Source: Spirulina sp. SIO3F2
Lineage (GTDB): Bacteria; Cyanobacteriota; Cyanobacteriia; Cyanobacteriales; Spirulinaceae
Length of the DNA stretch: 38,987 nucleotides
Assembly (NCBI GenBank): GCA_010672165.1
Contig: JAAHHN010000037.1
Location: forward strand, 1 to 38,987
Direction of reading: 5' to 3'
The position numbers and the translations under genes were made by a program. Positions 16,154-23,437 of the stretch are shown piece after piece. Numbering within the stretch: the first letter of the stretch is position 1; every line of letters starts with the position of its first letter. Below the pieces are notes generated by a model. That model was not told where the DNA came from. It ran no database searches and saw only the letters and a program-made list of their open reading frames with translations.

Positions 16154-17020
16154 ATGCAAGATTTTACCCAACCGTATTCTATCCAAGCCCGTAAGGGAGT
16201 CCGGCGGCTGGCATTATGGGGTACTACAGCGTTGCTAGCAGCCTTGACCTCTATCCCGCTGACAACAATCCCCAGTATTGCCCAAGGGTTGCCCAGCCTT
16301 GCTGATTGGCAAGAAGCAGGCTTCACCCCGAATGTGAGTACTTCAGCGGAGCGTAGTTCTGGGGGCGGCACGCGTAGTGTGGTCACGGAAATTCAAATTG
16401 CGGCTTTGATTCCGGGTCATAACTCTTATGGAGTCACGGTTAAACCTGATCCGAACCTGCTGGTTTATTTGGCCGCAGGTTCAGGTCAACGCCTTGTGTT
16501 TTTAGAAGTGGAAGAAATCTCACGCAACGCTGATGATTCGCTGCAATACACTGTGATTCATGAGCAAGAACTGGAAATAGAACGCCGTGCTGGATTAATG
16601 AAGTTTCAGCTCCCAGCCACCAGATCAGCAGGGACTCCTCTGCTCAATCCGGGGCAAGACTACCGCTGGGTAGTTACCGTCTACAGTGATGTGTCCGGGG
16701 ATTCGATTGCAGGGGAGGTAACAGGCTACATCAGTCATATTCCTAGCGAGAATGTCAATTGGACAAACCCGGAGACTATCTCCCAACTTAATAACCTTTC
16801 TTCCCATGAGCAAGGCCAATACCTTTTCCAAAACTATATCTGGTATGACGGGCTAGTTGCGCTCGCCCAAGGCTATCAAGTTGATCCAGCTGGGCTATTG
16901 GCAGATTGGGAGCAAGTTTTGGCCACGAGTGGTTTAGAGGGCACTGAGGCTGAGCAAGTTCTTGTTGATATGGCGGCGAATCCCAATTTCATTGAGGCTA
17001 AACTGCTTCATTCTCAATAA
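16154..17020 (+). CDS. DUF928 exported protein
   Basis: A 288-residue protein with a twin-region N-terminus (MQDFTQPYSIQARKGVRR) followed by a hydrophobic segment LALWGTTALLAALTSIPL, a probable signal peptide cleaved after SIAQ around residue 44. The rest fits the cyanobacterial DUF928 family: a Gly/Ser linker (SSGGGTR), then a beta domain with IAALIPGHNSYGVTVK, LVYLAAGS, LEVEEISRNADDSLQYTV, PGQDYRWVVTVYSD and a helical end with QGQYLFQNYIWYDGLVALAQ. The family often occurs beside CHAT/CHASE2 genes and is thought to act outside the cytoplasm; no function is proven. Start ATG 16154 is supported by AGGAGAG 10 bp upstream. Confidence 0.9.
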   Translation: MQDFTQPYSIQARKGVRRLALWGTTALLAALTSIPLTTIPSIAQGLPSLADWQEAGFTPNVSTSAERSSGGGTRSVVTEIQIAALIPGHNSYGVTVKPDPNLLVYLAAGSGQRLVFLEVEEISRNADDSLQYTVIHEQELEIERRAGLMKFQLPATRSAGTPLLNPGQDYRWVVTVYSDVSGDSIAGEVTGYISHIPSENVNWTNPETISQLNNLSSHEQGQYLFQNYIWYDGLVALAQGYQVDPAGLLADWEQVLATSGLEGTEAEQVLVDMAANPNFIEAKLLHSQ

Positions 17021-17092
17021 TCATCACCAGGAGAAGCGAGGTAATGATGCTACTGGCATCGAACATGACGTTCTAACTCTGCATATCCCAAA

Positions 17093-18463
17093 TCAAGCCA
17101 GGGGCAACCACACCGTAAAGGTTGTTCCTTGAGATTGGTCGGAATTGGGGCTGAGTACCTCAATCCGACCCCGCATTTGAATGATTAGATCTTGCACGAT
17201 CGCCAGACCCAAACCTGTACCTGGCAAGTCACCTTGAGCTTGCACCCCCCGATAATGCCGCTCAAAAATATGAGCCTGGTCTTCAGGCGGGATGCCCACA
17301 CCCGTATCTTGGATTTTGATGCCCAGCTCATTTCCCGATTCCAAACCCACTTCGACCGCTATCGAGCCGCCGTTTGGTGTGTATTTGAGCGCATTATCTA
17401 AGAGGTTACTCAACACTTCTCGCAAGGCGATCGCATCCCCCTGAATGGGCAGCAAATCTGGATAGCAGAGTTGAGTAAATTGAATATCCTTCTGGGCTGC
17501 CATCTCCGCTGTTGTTACTAAAATTGGCCTGAGCAGCTCAGTGAGGTCAATCTCACTGGGGTTTAAAGTTGCACTGGGCAACAGCGAAAGGGGTGCAGAT
17601 GAAGATGGTTCACCTGCGTCAGGACTGGGGAGCAAGGGTAACGACTGCTGGCCCGTTAGCGCATAAGTCGGAGCTGGCGGTTGTGCCAAAACGGTCTCTA
17701 ATTGTTGGATCAAAAGTTGCAAGCGATCGCTTTGGCGCACCAGACTTTCTGCAACAGAATAGTTGCGATCGCTCGGAGAAAACCGTTTGAGTAAAAGTTT
17801 CCCCAATGTTCGTAATGCCGTTAAGGGGCTACGGAGCTGATGCAAAATCAATTCCAGACGTTCTTGCTGGGTAGTGTTTTGTTGATGAAATTGGTGCAGT
17901 TCCTGATGCATTTGCTGGGATTGCTGATCCATAAAACAGGCAATTCCAAGCGTATGAGCAATCGTACGGACTTGCGTGAGTTCAACATCATGCCAGGGAC
18001 GATCGGTGCGCCGACTCACCAGCAACCCAAAAACTATATCGTTATGAAGCAGCGGCAGCATCACTTGACGACGCCCCCAGAGTGTTCCTTCCTCCCAGGG
18101 CATGAGCTGGGGGGCTAGCTTGGTGTTTGCATTGGACTCAAGGGGAGGGGGAGTTGCTGTAATTTGCTCAGAGACTGCTGATTTACGGTGTTGTTCTTGA
18201 GCAGGAGACGTTTTGCACCATGACATATCGGGCTGTGATGTTGCCATTGGAGCTGTTTCAGGCAAAGGTGTGCTGGCGAGCGGTTCCCAAATCGGCGGTG
18301 CATGGTGTGGATAACTCACAAGTGGGCGCAAGGCAGGCTGGCCAGGTGCAAGTTGGTTATCGGTGAGATAGATGGCACTCCAACTTGCACCGATAACCTG
18401 AGTGAGCAACGTCACCTGAGACTCACAAAGCTCAACAAAATCATGACTTGATGGTTTGAGCAT
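17093..18463 (-). CDS. GAF-domain sensor histidine kinase
   Basis: This 456-residue protein has no transmembrane segment, so it is a soluble sensor. Residues 5-190 form a GAF-like input domain interrupted by a Pro/Ser/Thr-rich insert (about 60-125). The HisKA motif LHQLRSPLTALRT places the phosphorylated His at 208. A second low-complexity insert (about 260-300, SLPLLPSPDAGEPSSSAP) separates it from the ATPase core, with N box NLLDNALKYTPNGG, G1 DTGVGIPPE, F box IFERHY and G2 GTGLGLAIV. Both inserts are unusual. No response regulator is adjacent, so it is an orphan kinase, as is frequent in cyanobacteria. The stop lies 73 bp from the DUF928 stop (converging). Confidence 0.9.
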   Translation of the reverse strand: MLKPSSHDFVELCESQVTLLTQVIGASWSAIYLTDNQLAPGQPALRPLVSYPHHAPPIWEPLASTPLPETAPMATSQPDMSWCKTSPAQEQHRKSAVSEQITATPPPLESNANTKLAPQLMPWEEGTLWGRRQVMLPLLHNDIVFGLLVSRRTDRPWHDVELTQVRTIAHTLGIACFMDQQSQQMHQELHQFHQQNTTQQERLELILHQLRSPLTALRTLGKLLLKRFSPSDRNYSVAESLVRQSDRLQLLIQQLETVLAQPPAPTYALTGQQSLPLLPSPDAGEPSSSAPLSLLPSATLNPSEIDLTELLRPILVTTAEMAAQKDIQFTQLCYPDLLPIQGDAIALREVLSNLLDNALKYTPNGGSIAVEVGLESGNELGIKIQDTGVGIPPEDQAHIFERHYRGVQAQGDLPGTGLGLAIVQDLIIQMRGRIEVLSPNSDQSQGTTFTVWLPLA

Positions 18464-18521
18464 GGGGGGATCTCAAAAGAACAAGACTTCTTGATATTAA
18501 GGATAACTTTATCTGCAAATC

Positions 18522-18550
18522 TTGACTTTAAAATTTAGATCAGATATTAT
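18522..18550 (+). promoter_or_regulatory. Sigma-70 type promoter of the DUF3155 gene
   Basis: TTGACT (18522-18527) and TATTAT (18545-18550) are separated by exactly 17 bp. Transcription would start near 18557, giving a leader of about 53 nt that contains the hairpin 18563-18580 and the ribosome binding site AGGAGG at 18596-18601. Confidence 0.65.
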
Positions 18551-18562
18551 AGCTGCGGAGTT

Positions 18563-18580
18563 TTGTAGCCACGGCTACAA
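18563..18580 (+). promoter_or_regulatory. Hairpin in the 5' leader of the DUF3155 gene
   Basis: TTGTAGCC and GGCTACAA form an 8-bp perfect inverted repeat around AC (in RNA, a 7-bp stem with a 4-base loop CACG). It sits between the predicted start point and the ribosome binding site, 15 nt before AGGAGG, where it could affect translation or mRNA stability. Confidence 0.5.
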
Positions 18581-18609
18581 GAAAATAGCCACCACAGGAG
18601 GTCGTCAGT

Positions 18610-18936
18610 TTGGCAAGGAAACGCAAGCGCAAAAGCCGTCGTCGCCAAGAGGGGCGTAAAATTTTAGAGCTGGTTCCCCAGTACAACTTGGAGAGTGGTG
18701 AGGATAAACCCGTCACCGCAGCCCGAAAATTCATCGCAGCCAATGCAATTGTTCCGCCTGCCGTTTTAGTTGTACGCCGTAATGAGCATACAACAGATCG
18801 GTATTTTTGGGCTGAGAAAGGGTTATTTGGCGCTCAGTACGTTGAAGAAAATCATTTCTTATTCCCCAGCCTACGCTCTATCATCCCCCAAGAAGCGGTA
18901 AGTAAAACCCCTGCAACATCGGTAGCAGGGCGTTAG
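18610..18936 (+). CDS. DUF3155 family protein
   Basis: A 108-residue protein, very basic at the N-terminus (MARKRKRKSRRRQEGRKILE) and then conserved through HTTDRYFWAEKGLFGAQYVE and EENHFLFPSLR, a pattern I associate with the cyanobacterial DUF3155 family. The basic start suggests nucleic-acid or ribosome binding, but no role is known to me. The start codon is TTG at 18610, chosen because the strong AGGAGG lies 8 bp upstream and no ATG fits. The last 15 residues (VSKTPATSVAGR) look unconserved and are partly encoded by a 6-bp-stem hairpin (CCCTGC/GCAGGG) without a T-run. Confidence 0.85.
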   Translation: MARKRKRKSRRRQEGRKILELVPQYNLESGEDKPVTAARKFIAANAIVPPAVLVVRRNEHTTDRYFWAEKGLFGAQYVEENHFLFPSLRSIIPQEAVSKTPATSVAGR

Positions 18937-19298
18937 TCACTTGAGCTGTTTTGCTCACCCTAGCTGGACATTAGTGATCAGCCTTTCTCAATTGACTCGC
19001 TGTTCTATTAAGCAACCTCACTATCCTTTTGACCTGTCTATAGTTTTTAAGGGGCGTGGGGTTGTTTGCATATTAGCTATTCTCTTTTCTACATGATGCA
19101 TACAGACAAATTGTTTCTTGAGCATTTTCTATGATCTCATCTTGGTTGCTTTGTTAGGATAAAAGTATTCCAAGGAGCAAGGCTTCAACAATATTGAGGC
19201 TAGTTGCTCCCTGGTAGTTGGGATATGTGCGCATTTTTTGTAGTCTCAATTCCCGTAGTATGAGTACCTCATCTGTGCTGGGTAATACTTTTTGAGGA
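18937..19298. other. 362-bp region upstream of scpA
   Basis: AT-rich, no gene-like frame. The main structure is the 37-nt imperfect palindrome at 19174-19210. Several TTG-rich and TA-rich hexamers occur but none pairs at 16-18 bp with confidence, so I do not assign a promoter. Confidence 0.5.
19174..19210 (+). promoter_or_regulatory. Large imperfect stem-loop in the scpA upstream region
   Basis: GGAGCAA (19174-19180) pairs with TTGCTCC (19204-19210), and inside it CTTCAA pairs with TTGAGG (one G-U) around a CAATA loop. It ends about 90-100 bp before the scpA start and is not followed by a T-run, so it may be a leader RNA structure or an operator. Confidence 0.4.
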
Positions 19299-19310
19299 AT
19301 GATATTGAGG

Positions 19311-20090
19311 ATGCCCATTCAGCTTGCCGAAGAAGCCATCGCTGTTTTACATGACTTAGCCCAAAGGGGCGAGATTGATCCTTGGGATGTGCAAGTAATT
19401 GAAGTCATCGATCGCTACCTCAGCAAAATTCCGCTGAATTCAGCGTTCAGCCATCATCCACTTGATAATCATCATCTGCCCCAATCTGGTCAGGCGTTTG
19501 TCTGGGCATCAATGTTGGTGCTGCTGAAAGCCAACACCCTAGAAGAACAAGCGGATGCCGAAGATGATGAGTTGACGCTCGTTGGTGAAGACCTAGCATT
19601 CGTCGCGTTACCCGAATTGCCCTCACACCTCGAACATCATATTCGCCGCCGTCCGACTGTTCCCCCTGTGCGGCGTCGCCGGGTCACCTTGAATGAGTTG
19701 ATTCAGCAAATTCAACAGATGGCTCGGCTAATGGAAACGCAGTTGCCCCGACAGCGGAAGCGACGATTAGGCTATTCTCGGCGCGAGGCCACTCAACAGA
19801 TCTCGCAGCTAGCTCATGACGAAAATCTCAATGAAACGGCAGAACGACTGGAAGCGCTGCTACACGATCGCCTGCCACTCTCCGATGAGACAGACCAATC
19901 CAGTATTTCTCTAGAGCAGCTCGTACAATGGTGGGCTGAATCCCAAGCTCATTCCCCATCAACCCACGATCGCGTTGGTGTTTTTTGGGCATTGCTGCTC
20001 CTGTGTTCTCAATCTAAGGTGGAATTGCAACAGGCCAGCTTTTATCAGGATCTAGAAATAAAACCCCTGATTGTGCCGATCAGCCCTTGA
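19311..20090 (+). CDS. scpA: Segregation and condensation protein A
   Basis: ScpA is the kleisin that joins SMC and ScpB for chromosome condensation and segregation. The N-terminal block MPIQLAEEAIAVLHDLAQRGEIDPWDVQVIEVIDRYLS matches the family (the usual motif is L-L-x-L-I-x-x-x-x-I-D-I-x-D-I). The central part RRVTLNELIQQIQQM and the C-terminal winged-helix region RVGVFWALLLLCSQSKVELQQASFYQDL also fit. I prefer ATG 19311 (259 aa) to 19299 because MPIQLAEEAI aligns with family starts; neither has a well-spaced ribosome binding site. The length equals other cyanobacterial ScpA proteins. A nucleotidyltransferase gene follows after 101 bp, a familiar cyanobacterial neighbour. Confidence 0.88.
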   Translation: MPIQLAEEAIAVLHDLAQRGEIDPWDVQVIEVIDRYLSKIPLNSAFSHHPLDNHHLPQSGQAFVWASMLVLLKANTLEEQADAEDDELTLVGEDLAFVALPELPSHLEHHIRRRPTVPPVRRRRVTLNELIQQIQQMARLMETQLPRQRKRRLGYSRREATQQISQLAHDENLNETAERLEALLHDRLPLSDETDQSSISLEQLVQWWAESQAHSPSTHDRVGVFWALLLLCSQSKVELQQASFYQDLEIKPLIVPISP

Positions 20091-20191
20091 AGATTGGGAT
20101 AAAATCAGGATCGTTGATCCAGACTCAACACCATTTGGCCCCTTGAGTTGGACTTAACGCCATACCGTCAATAAGGACAACAGAAAACAAC

Positions 20192-21355
20192 ATGAAAGCC
20201 ATGATTCTGGCAGCGGGAAAAGGGACACGTGTTCGCCCCATTACCCACACTATCCCGAAGCCCCTCATTCCCATCTTGCAAAAGCCGGTAATGGAGTTTC
20301 TCTTAGAACTGCTGCGTCAGCATGGTTTTAGCCAAGTGATGGTCAATGTTAGTCATTTGGCCAATGAAATCGAAAATTACTTTCGAGATGGTCAGCGATT
20401 TGGGGTGGATATTGCCTACTCCTTTGAAGGCAGTATCAAAGCTGATGGGGAATTGGTCGGTCAGGCTTTGGGCTCAGCGGGTGGAATGCGTAAAATCCAA
20501 GACTTTTACCCGTTTTTTGACGATACGTTTGTTGTTCTTTGTGGCGATGCTCTCATTGATCTGGATTTAACTGCGGCGATTCAGTGGCATAAGCAAAAAG
20601 GGGCGATCGCCACCATTGTCACAAAAACAGTTCCCAAGGAGCAAGTTCCGAGCTATGGCGTGGTAGTCACCAATGGCGATGGTCAAGTCCAGGCTTTCCA
20701 AGAAAAGCCTACAGTGGAGGAAGCCTTGAGCACCATGATCAATACCGGGATTTACATCTTTGAGCCGGAAATCATGGACTATATTCCCCCAAAGACCATC
20801 TTTGATATTGGTGGCGATTTGTTTCCCCTGCTAGTAGAGAAAGGCGCACCGTTTTATGCGGTAGCCATGGATTTTGAATGGGTAGATATTGGAAAAGTGC
20901 CTGATTATTGGCATGCCATTCGTGGTGTTTTGACTGGTGATATCAAGAATGTTGCAGTTCCAGGCAAAGAAGTTAAACCAGGCATCTACACTGGACTCAA
21001 TGTGGTAGTTAACTGGGATAAGGTGAATATCCAAGGGCCTGTGTACATTGGTGGCATGACCCGGATTGAAGACGGCGCAACGATTATTGGACCAACAATG
21101 ATTGGCCCAAGCTGCCACATTTGTGCTGGAGCAACGGTAGATAACAGCGTGATTTTTGAATATTCTCGCCTTGGCGAAGGGGTTCGCCTGATCGATAAGC
21201 TAGTGTTTGGGCGCTATTGTGTGGATAAAAATGGGGCAGCTATTGATGTCAAAGCTGCCGCTCTCGATTGGTTAATCACCGATACCCGTCAACCCCAACC
21301 TGTCCCCGATCACAACGAACGCAAAGATATTCAAGCGATTCGGAGTGCAAAGTAA
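20192..21355 (+). CDS. Sugar nucleotidyltransferase (mannose-1-phosphate guanylyltransferase-like)
   Basis: A 387-residue NDP-sugar synthase. The N-terminal Rossmann-like domain has the signature MILAAGKGTRVRPITHTIPK, then KPLIPILQKPVMEFLL, with LCGDALIDLDL for metal binding, FQEKP and NTGIYIFEPE. From about residue 245 comes a left-handed beta-helix of hexapeptides (GPVYIGGMTRIEDGATIIGPTMIG and on). Such enzymes make GDP-mannose or dTDP/UDP-glucose for cell-surface glycans; the sugar and nucleotide cannot be fixed from sequence alone. It follows scpA on the same strand but with a 101-bp gap, so an own promoter is possible. A clear terminator follows directly after the stop codon. Confidence 0.9.
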   Translation: MKAMILAAGKGTRVRPITHTIPKPLIPILQKPVMEFLLELLRQHGFSQVMVNVSHLANEIENYFRDGQRFGVDIAYSFEGSIKADGELVGQALGSAGGMRKIQDFYPFFDDTFVVLCGDALIDLDLTAAIQWHKQKGAIATIVTKTVPKEQVPSYGVVVTNGDGQVQAFQEKPTVEEALSTMINTGIYIFEPEIMDYIPPKTIFDIGGDLFPLLVEKGAPFYAVAMDFEWVDIGKVPDYWHAIRGVLTGDIKNVAVPGKEVKPGIYTGLNVVVNWDKVNIQGPVYIGGMTRIEDGATIIGPTMIGPSCHICAGATVDNSVIFEYSRLGEGVRLIDKLVFGRYCVDKNGAAIDVKAAALDWLITDTRQPQPVPDHNERKDIQAIRSAK

Positions 21356-21380
21356 GCCGAGGTCACAGTTCGGCTTTTTG
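21354..21380 (+). terminator. Intrinsic terminator after the nucleotidyltransferase gene
   Basis: AAGCCGA (21354-21360) pairs with TCGGCTT (21370-21376) across a 9-nt loop and is followed by a T-run (21375-21379). It overlaps the TAA stop codon. It also separates this gene from truB, which converges from the minus strand. Confidence 0.75.
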
Positions 21381-21395
21381 AGGCGATACCTAAAC

Positions 21396-22292
21396 TTAGG
21401 TTGACCCAGGTTGACCAATAACTGTTTTAGGGCGGCATTCTTGGGAAGATAGAGATTGACCTATTCCCAAAAAAGGGCCATTTGCTTGATGGACTTGCAG
21501 ATAGTCTCCCTGTCGGCATTGCAAGGCGAGTACTGTCAGTTTTTGGCCCTGACACCAACGCTGAGCCGCAGCCAAGTCCAGCTCAATTCTGGTTAGATGA
21601 TTTAATAAATGCTCTGGTGGAATGAGGGTGAGCCGGTTGTGTTCCATCTGCACCTGAATCTCTGCCAGGGTAAGACTCGTTGCCAGGGATAAGCCGCAAC
21701 TTTGGGTGCGGATCAAGTTCGCCAAAGTGCCGCCAACCCCTAATTTTGTCCCTAAATCCCGAGCGATCGCGCGAATATACGTCCCTGAACCACAATCAAT
21801 TTCCACAGTCAGTTCCGGTTGTGCTCCTGCCTGCCAGCTCAAAATCCGAATCCCCATCACTTCCACTTGGCGAGTGGGTATGTCCACTGCTACACCAGCC
21901 CGGGCTAATTCATAGAGCCGCTTACCATCTCGCTGAATAGCACTGTGGGCAGGAGGCACTTGTTCGATATTGCCAATAAATTGAGGTATGACGTTTTCAA
22001 CTGTGGCCAGAGTGAGGTGCTCTGCATTTTGAGTGGTTACCACTTCCCCTTCAAGATCATCAGTTGTGGTTTGTACGCCAAAACGTATCCGCGCCTGATA
22101 TTGCTTAAAGGTCGGCAAATATTGCAGCAAGCGGGTTGCTGTACCTAGGGCAATGGGTAATACCCCTGTTGCTGCGGGGTCAAGTGTACCGCCATGGCCC
22201 ACACGCTTCTGTCGGCAGAGTCGCCGGAGCTTGGCCACACAGTCATGAGATGTCCAACCCGCAGGTTTATTGAGATTGAGAAAACCAAACAT
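21396..22292 (-). CDS. truB: tRNA pseudouridine(55) synthase TruB
   Basis: TruB converts U55 in the T-loop of tRNAs to pseudouridine. The N-terminus [20 protein letters not shown] and the catalytic motif [20 protein letters not shown] (catalytic Asp38) are clear, followed by TKTYQ-like [17 protein letters not shown] and [19 protein letters not shown], and the RNA-binding loop [15 protein letters not shown]. At 298 residues it matches the family, with a C-terminal extension typical of cyanobacterial forms. It converges on the nucleotidyltransferase gene, and the second MITE-like element lies about 38 bp upstream of its start. Confidence 0.95.
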   Translation of the reverse strand: MFGFLNLNKPAGWTSHDCVAKLRRLCRQKRVGHGGTLDPAATGVLPIALGTATRLLQYLPTFKQYQARIRFGVQTTTDDLEGEVVTTQNAEHLTLATVENVIPQFIGNIEQVPPAHSAIQRDGKRLYELARAGVAVDIPTRQVEVMGIRILSWQAGAQPELTVEIDCGSGTYIRAIARDLGTKLGVGGTLANLIRTQSCGLSLATSLTLAEIQVQMEHNRLTLIPPEHLLNHLTRIELDLAAAQRWCQGQKLTVLALQCRQGDYLQVHQANGPFLGIGQSLSSQECRPKTVIGQPGST

Positions 22293-22329
22293 GACAGGGC
22301 ATTATCTCCATCATCAGTCGTCTTGGAAC

Positions 22330-22459
22330 TAGGGGCTGTCGTCAGTTAGGTGGTGAACTCTTGCAGTGACTGGCTTACCGCCCCTTTTCCTGTTATTTGG
22401 GTCAGGTGCTCTATTGCTTATCCTGTAAGGTTTCTGGTTTTAAATGACGACGCGCCCTA
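22330..22459. mobile_element. MITE-like non-autonomous element, copy 2
   Basis: The left end TAGGGGCTGTCGTCAGTTAG and the right end, read on the other strand, TTAGGGCGCGTCGTCATTTA, are imperfect terminal inverted repeats. It is flanked by TA on both sides (CTAG left, CTAA right). About 130 bp long and noncoding. In reverse complement it aligns with the left part of the element at 12506-12627, so the two copies lie in opposite orientation about 9.8 kb apart. Confidence 0.72.
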
Positions 22460-22571
22460 AATTACCGCAGCTAAATTGGCGCTGTAATGATACTCTTTAT
22501 TCACAGTGATCTAAGGATTTTTGTAGATTGGGATACATTTTTTAATTGAACTTAATCCTGACTCGATCACC

Positions 22572-22624
22572 TGCTCATTGCTACCGTCATATCGCATAGC
22601 AATATAAGCGTAGCAGAATGAGCA
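22572..22624 (+). promoter_or_regulatory. Long stem-loop upstream of the RpaB-like gene
   Basis: TGCTCATT-GCTAC (22572-22584) pairs with GTAGC-AG-AATGAGCA (22610-22624), a 13-bp stem with a 2-nt bulge and a 25-nt loop. It starts 122 bp and ends 70 bp before the start codon. It could be a leader RNA structure, a terminator-like pause site or a protein site; no T-run follows. Confidence 0.5.
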
Positions 22625-22635
22625 AAAGTACTCAT

Positions 22636-22653
22636 GTTATCATCATTGATAAC
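22636..22653. promoter_or_regulatory. Perfect dyad before the RpaB-like gene
   Basis: GTTATCA and TGATAAC flank TCAT: 7-bp perfect arms with a 4-bp centre. It ends 40 bp before the GTG start codon, a position fitting an operator over or near the promoter, possibly for autoregulation. Confidence 0.45.
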
Positions 22654-22693
22654 CTACCCTGACCTTTCGTTAATACAATAGGGCCAAACTACA

Positions 22694-23437
22694 GTGGATA
22701 ACCACAAGGGAAAAATCCTCGTGGTGGATGATGAACCAGCAGTGCGTCGTATCTTGACAACACGTCTGTCGATGGCTGGCTACATTATCACCACCGCCGC
22801 CGATGGTGAAGAAGCGATCGAAAAATTTGAGCTAGAATCACCAGATTTAGTCATTCTAGATGTCATGCTTCCCAAAGGAGATGGCTACCAGATTTGTGAG
22901 CAACTCCGAGCCACTTCTGAAGTTCCCATCATTATGCTGACGGCCCTATCCAATGTTGCGGATCGGATCGCTGGCCTCCAAATGGGAGCAGATGACTATC
23001 TGGTCAAACCCTTTTCACCAAAAGAATTAGAAGCTCGAATCAATACGATTTTGCGCCGCTTCAAGAAAGGGGAATTTCGGGATTCTGGTAGCAACGGCAC
23101 AGTTCAAGTCGGGAATCTGAGTGTGGATAGCAATCGTCGCCGCGTTTATATCGATGATCAGCTCATTCGCTTGACCGAAATTGAATTTAATGTGCTGCAA
23201 CTGTTGATCAATCAAGCAGGTGAGCCAATTTCACGAGCAGATATCCTAGAAGCCATTTGGGGCTATGCTCCTCGTCAACCTGGGGATTTGCGCCTTGTAG
23301 ATGTGCACATCTCCCGCCTCCGGGGCAAAATTGAAGCCGATCCGAAGCAGCCCGAATATATCATTACTGAGCGGGGTATGGGCTACTCGTTCCAGCGTTT
23401 CCCTGCCCTATCAACCGTTGCAGTTGCTGATCTATAG
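22694..23437 (+). CDS. OmpR/PhoB-family response regulator, RpaB (Ycf27)-like
   Basis: A 247-residue regulator. The receiver (residues 7-120) has acidic pair D12/D13, phospho-acceptor Asp56 (LVILDVMLPKGDGY), Thr84 and Lys106 (YLVKPFSPKELEARI). The C-terminal winged helix (135-235) includes LTEIEFNVLQLL and LVDVHISRLRGKIEADP. The start MDNHKGKILVVDDE and the KPFSPKELEARI block are those of RpaB, the high-light regulator, but it differs at many positions from the nearly invariant RpaB sequence (for example LQMGADDYLVKP versus LELGADDYVVKP). It may be an RpaB paralogue such as SrrA, which also pairs with kinase NblS in S. elongatus. The start is GTG. Its stop overlaps the converging 571-aa gene by 6 bp. 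Confidence 0.85.
   Translation: MDNHKGKILVVDDEPAVRRILTTRLSMAGYIITTAADGEEAIEKFELESPDLVILDVMLPKGDGYQICEQLRATSEVPIIMLTALSNVADRIAGLQMGADDYLVKPFSPKELEARINTILRRFKKGEFRDSGSNGTVQVGNLSVDSNRRRVYIDDQLIRLTEIEFNVLQLLINQAGEPISRADILEAIWGYAPRQPGDLRLVDVHISRLRGKIEADPKQPEYIITERGMGYSFQRFPALSTVAVADL

Larger units (their letters stand above)
22293..22693. other. 401-bp divergent region between truB and the RpaB-like gene
   Basis: It contains, from left to right, MITE-like copy 2 (22330-22459), an AT-rich stretch, a large stem-loop (22572-22624) and a perfect dyad (22636-22653) just before the GTG of the response regulator gene. No protein-coding frame. Confidence 0.6.

Noticed and set aside
18911-18932. Hairpin CCCTGC/GCAGGG as terminator of the DUF3155 gene
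   Set aside because: It lies within the coding end and is not followed by a T-run.
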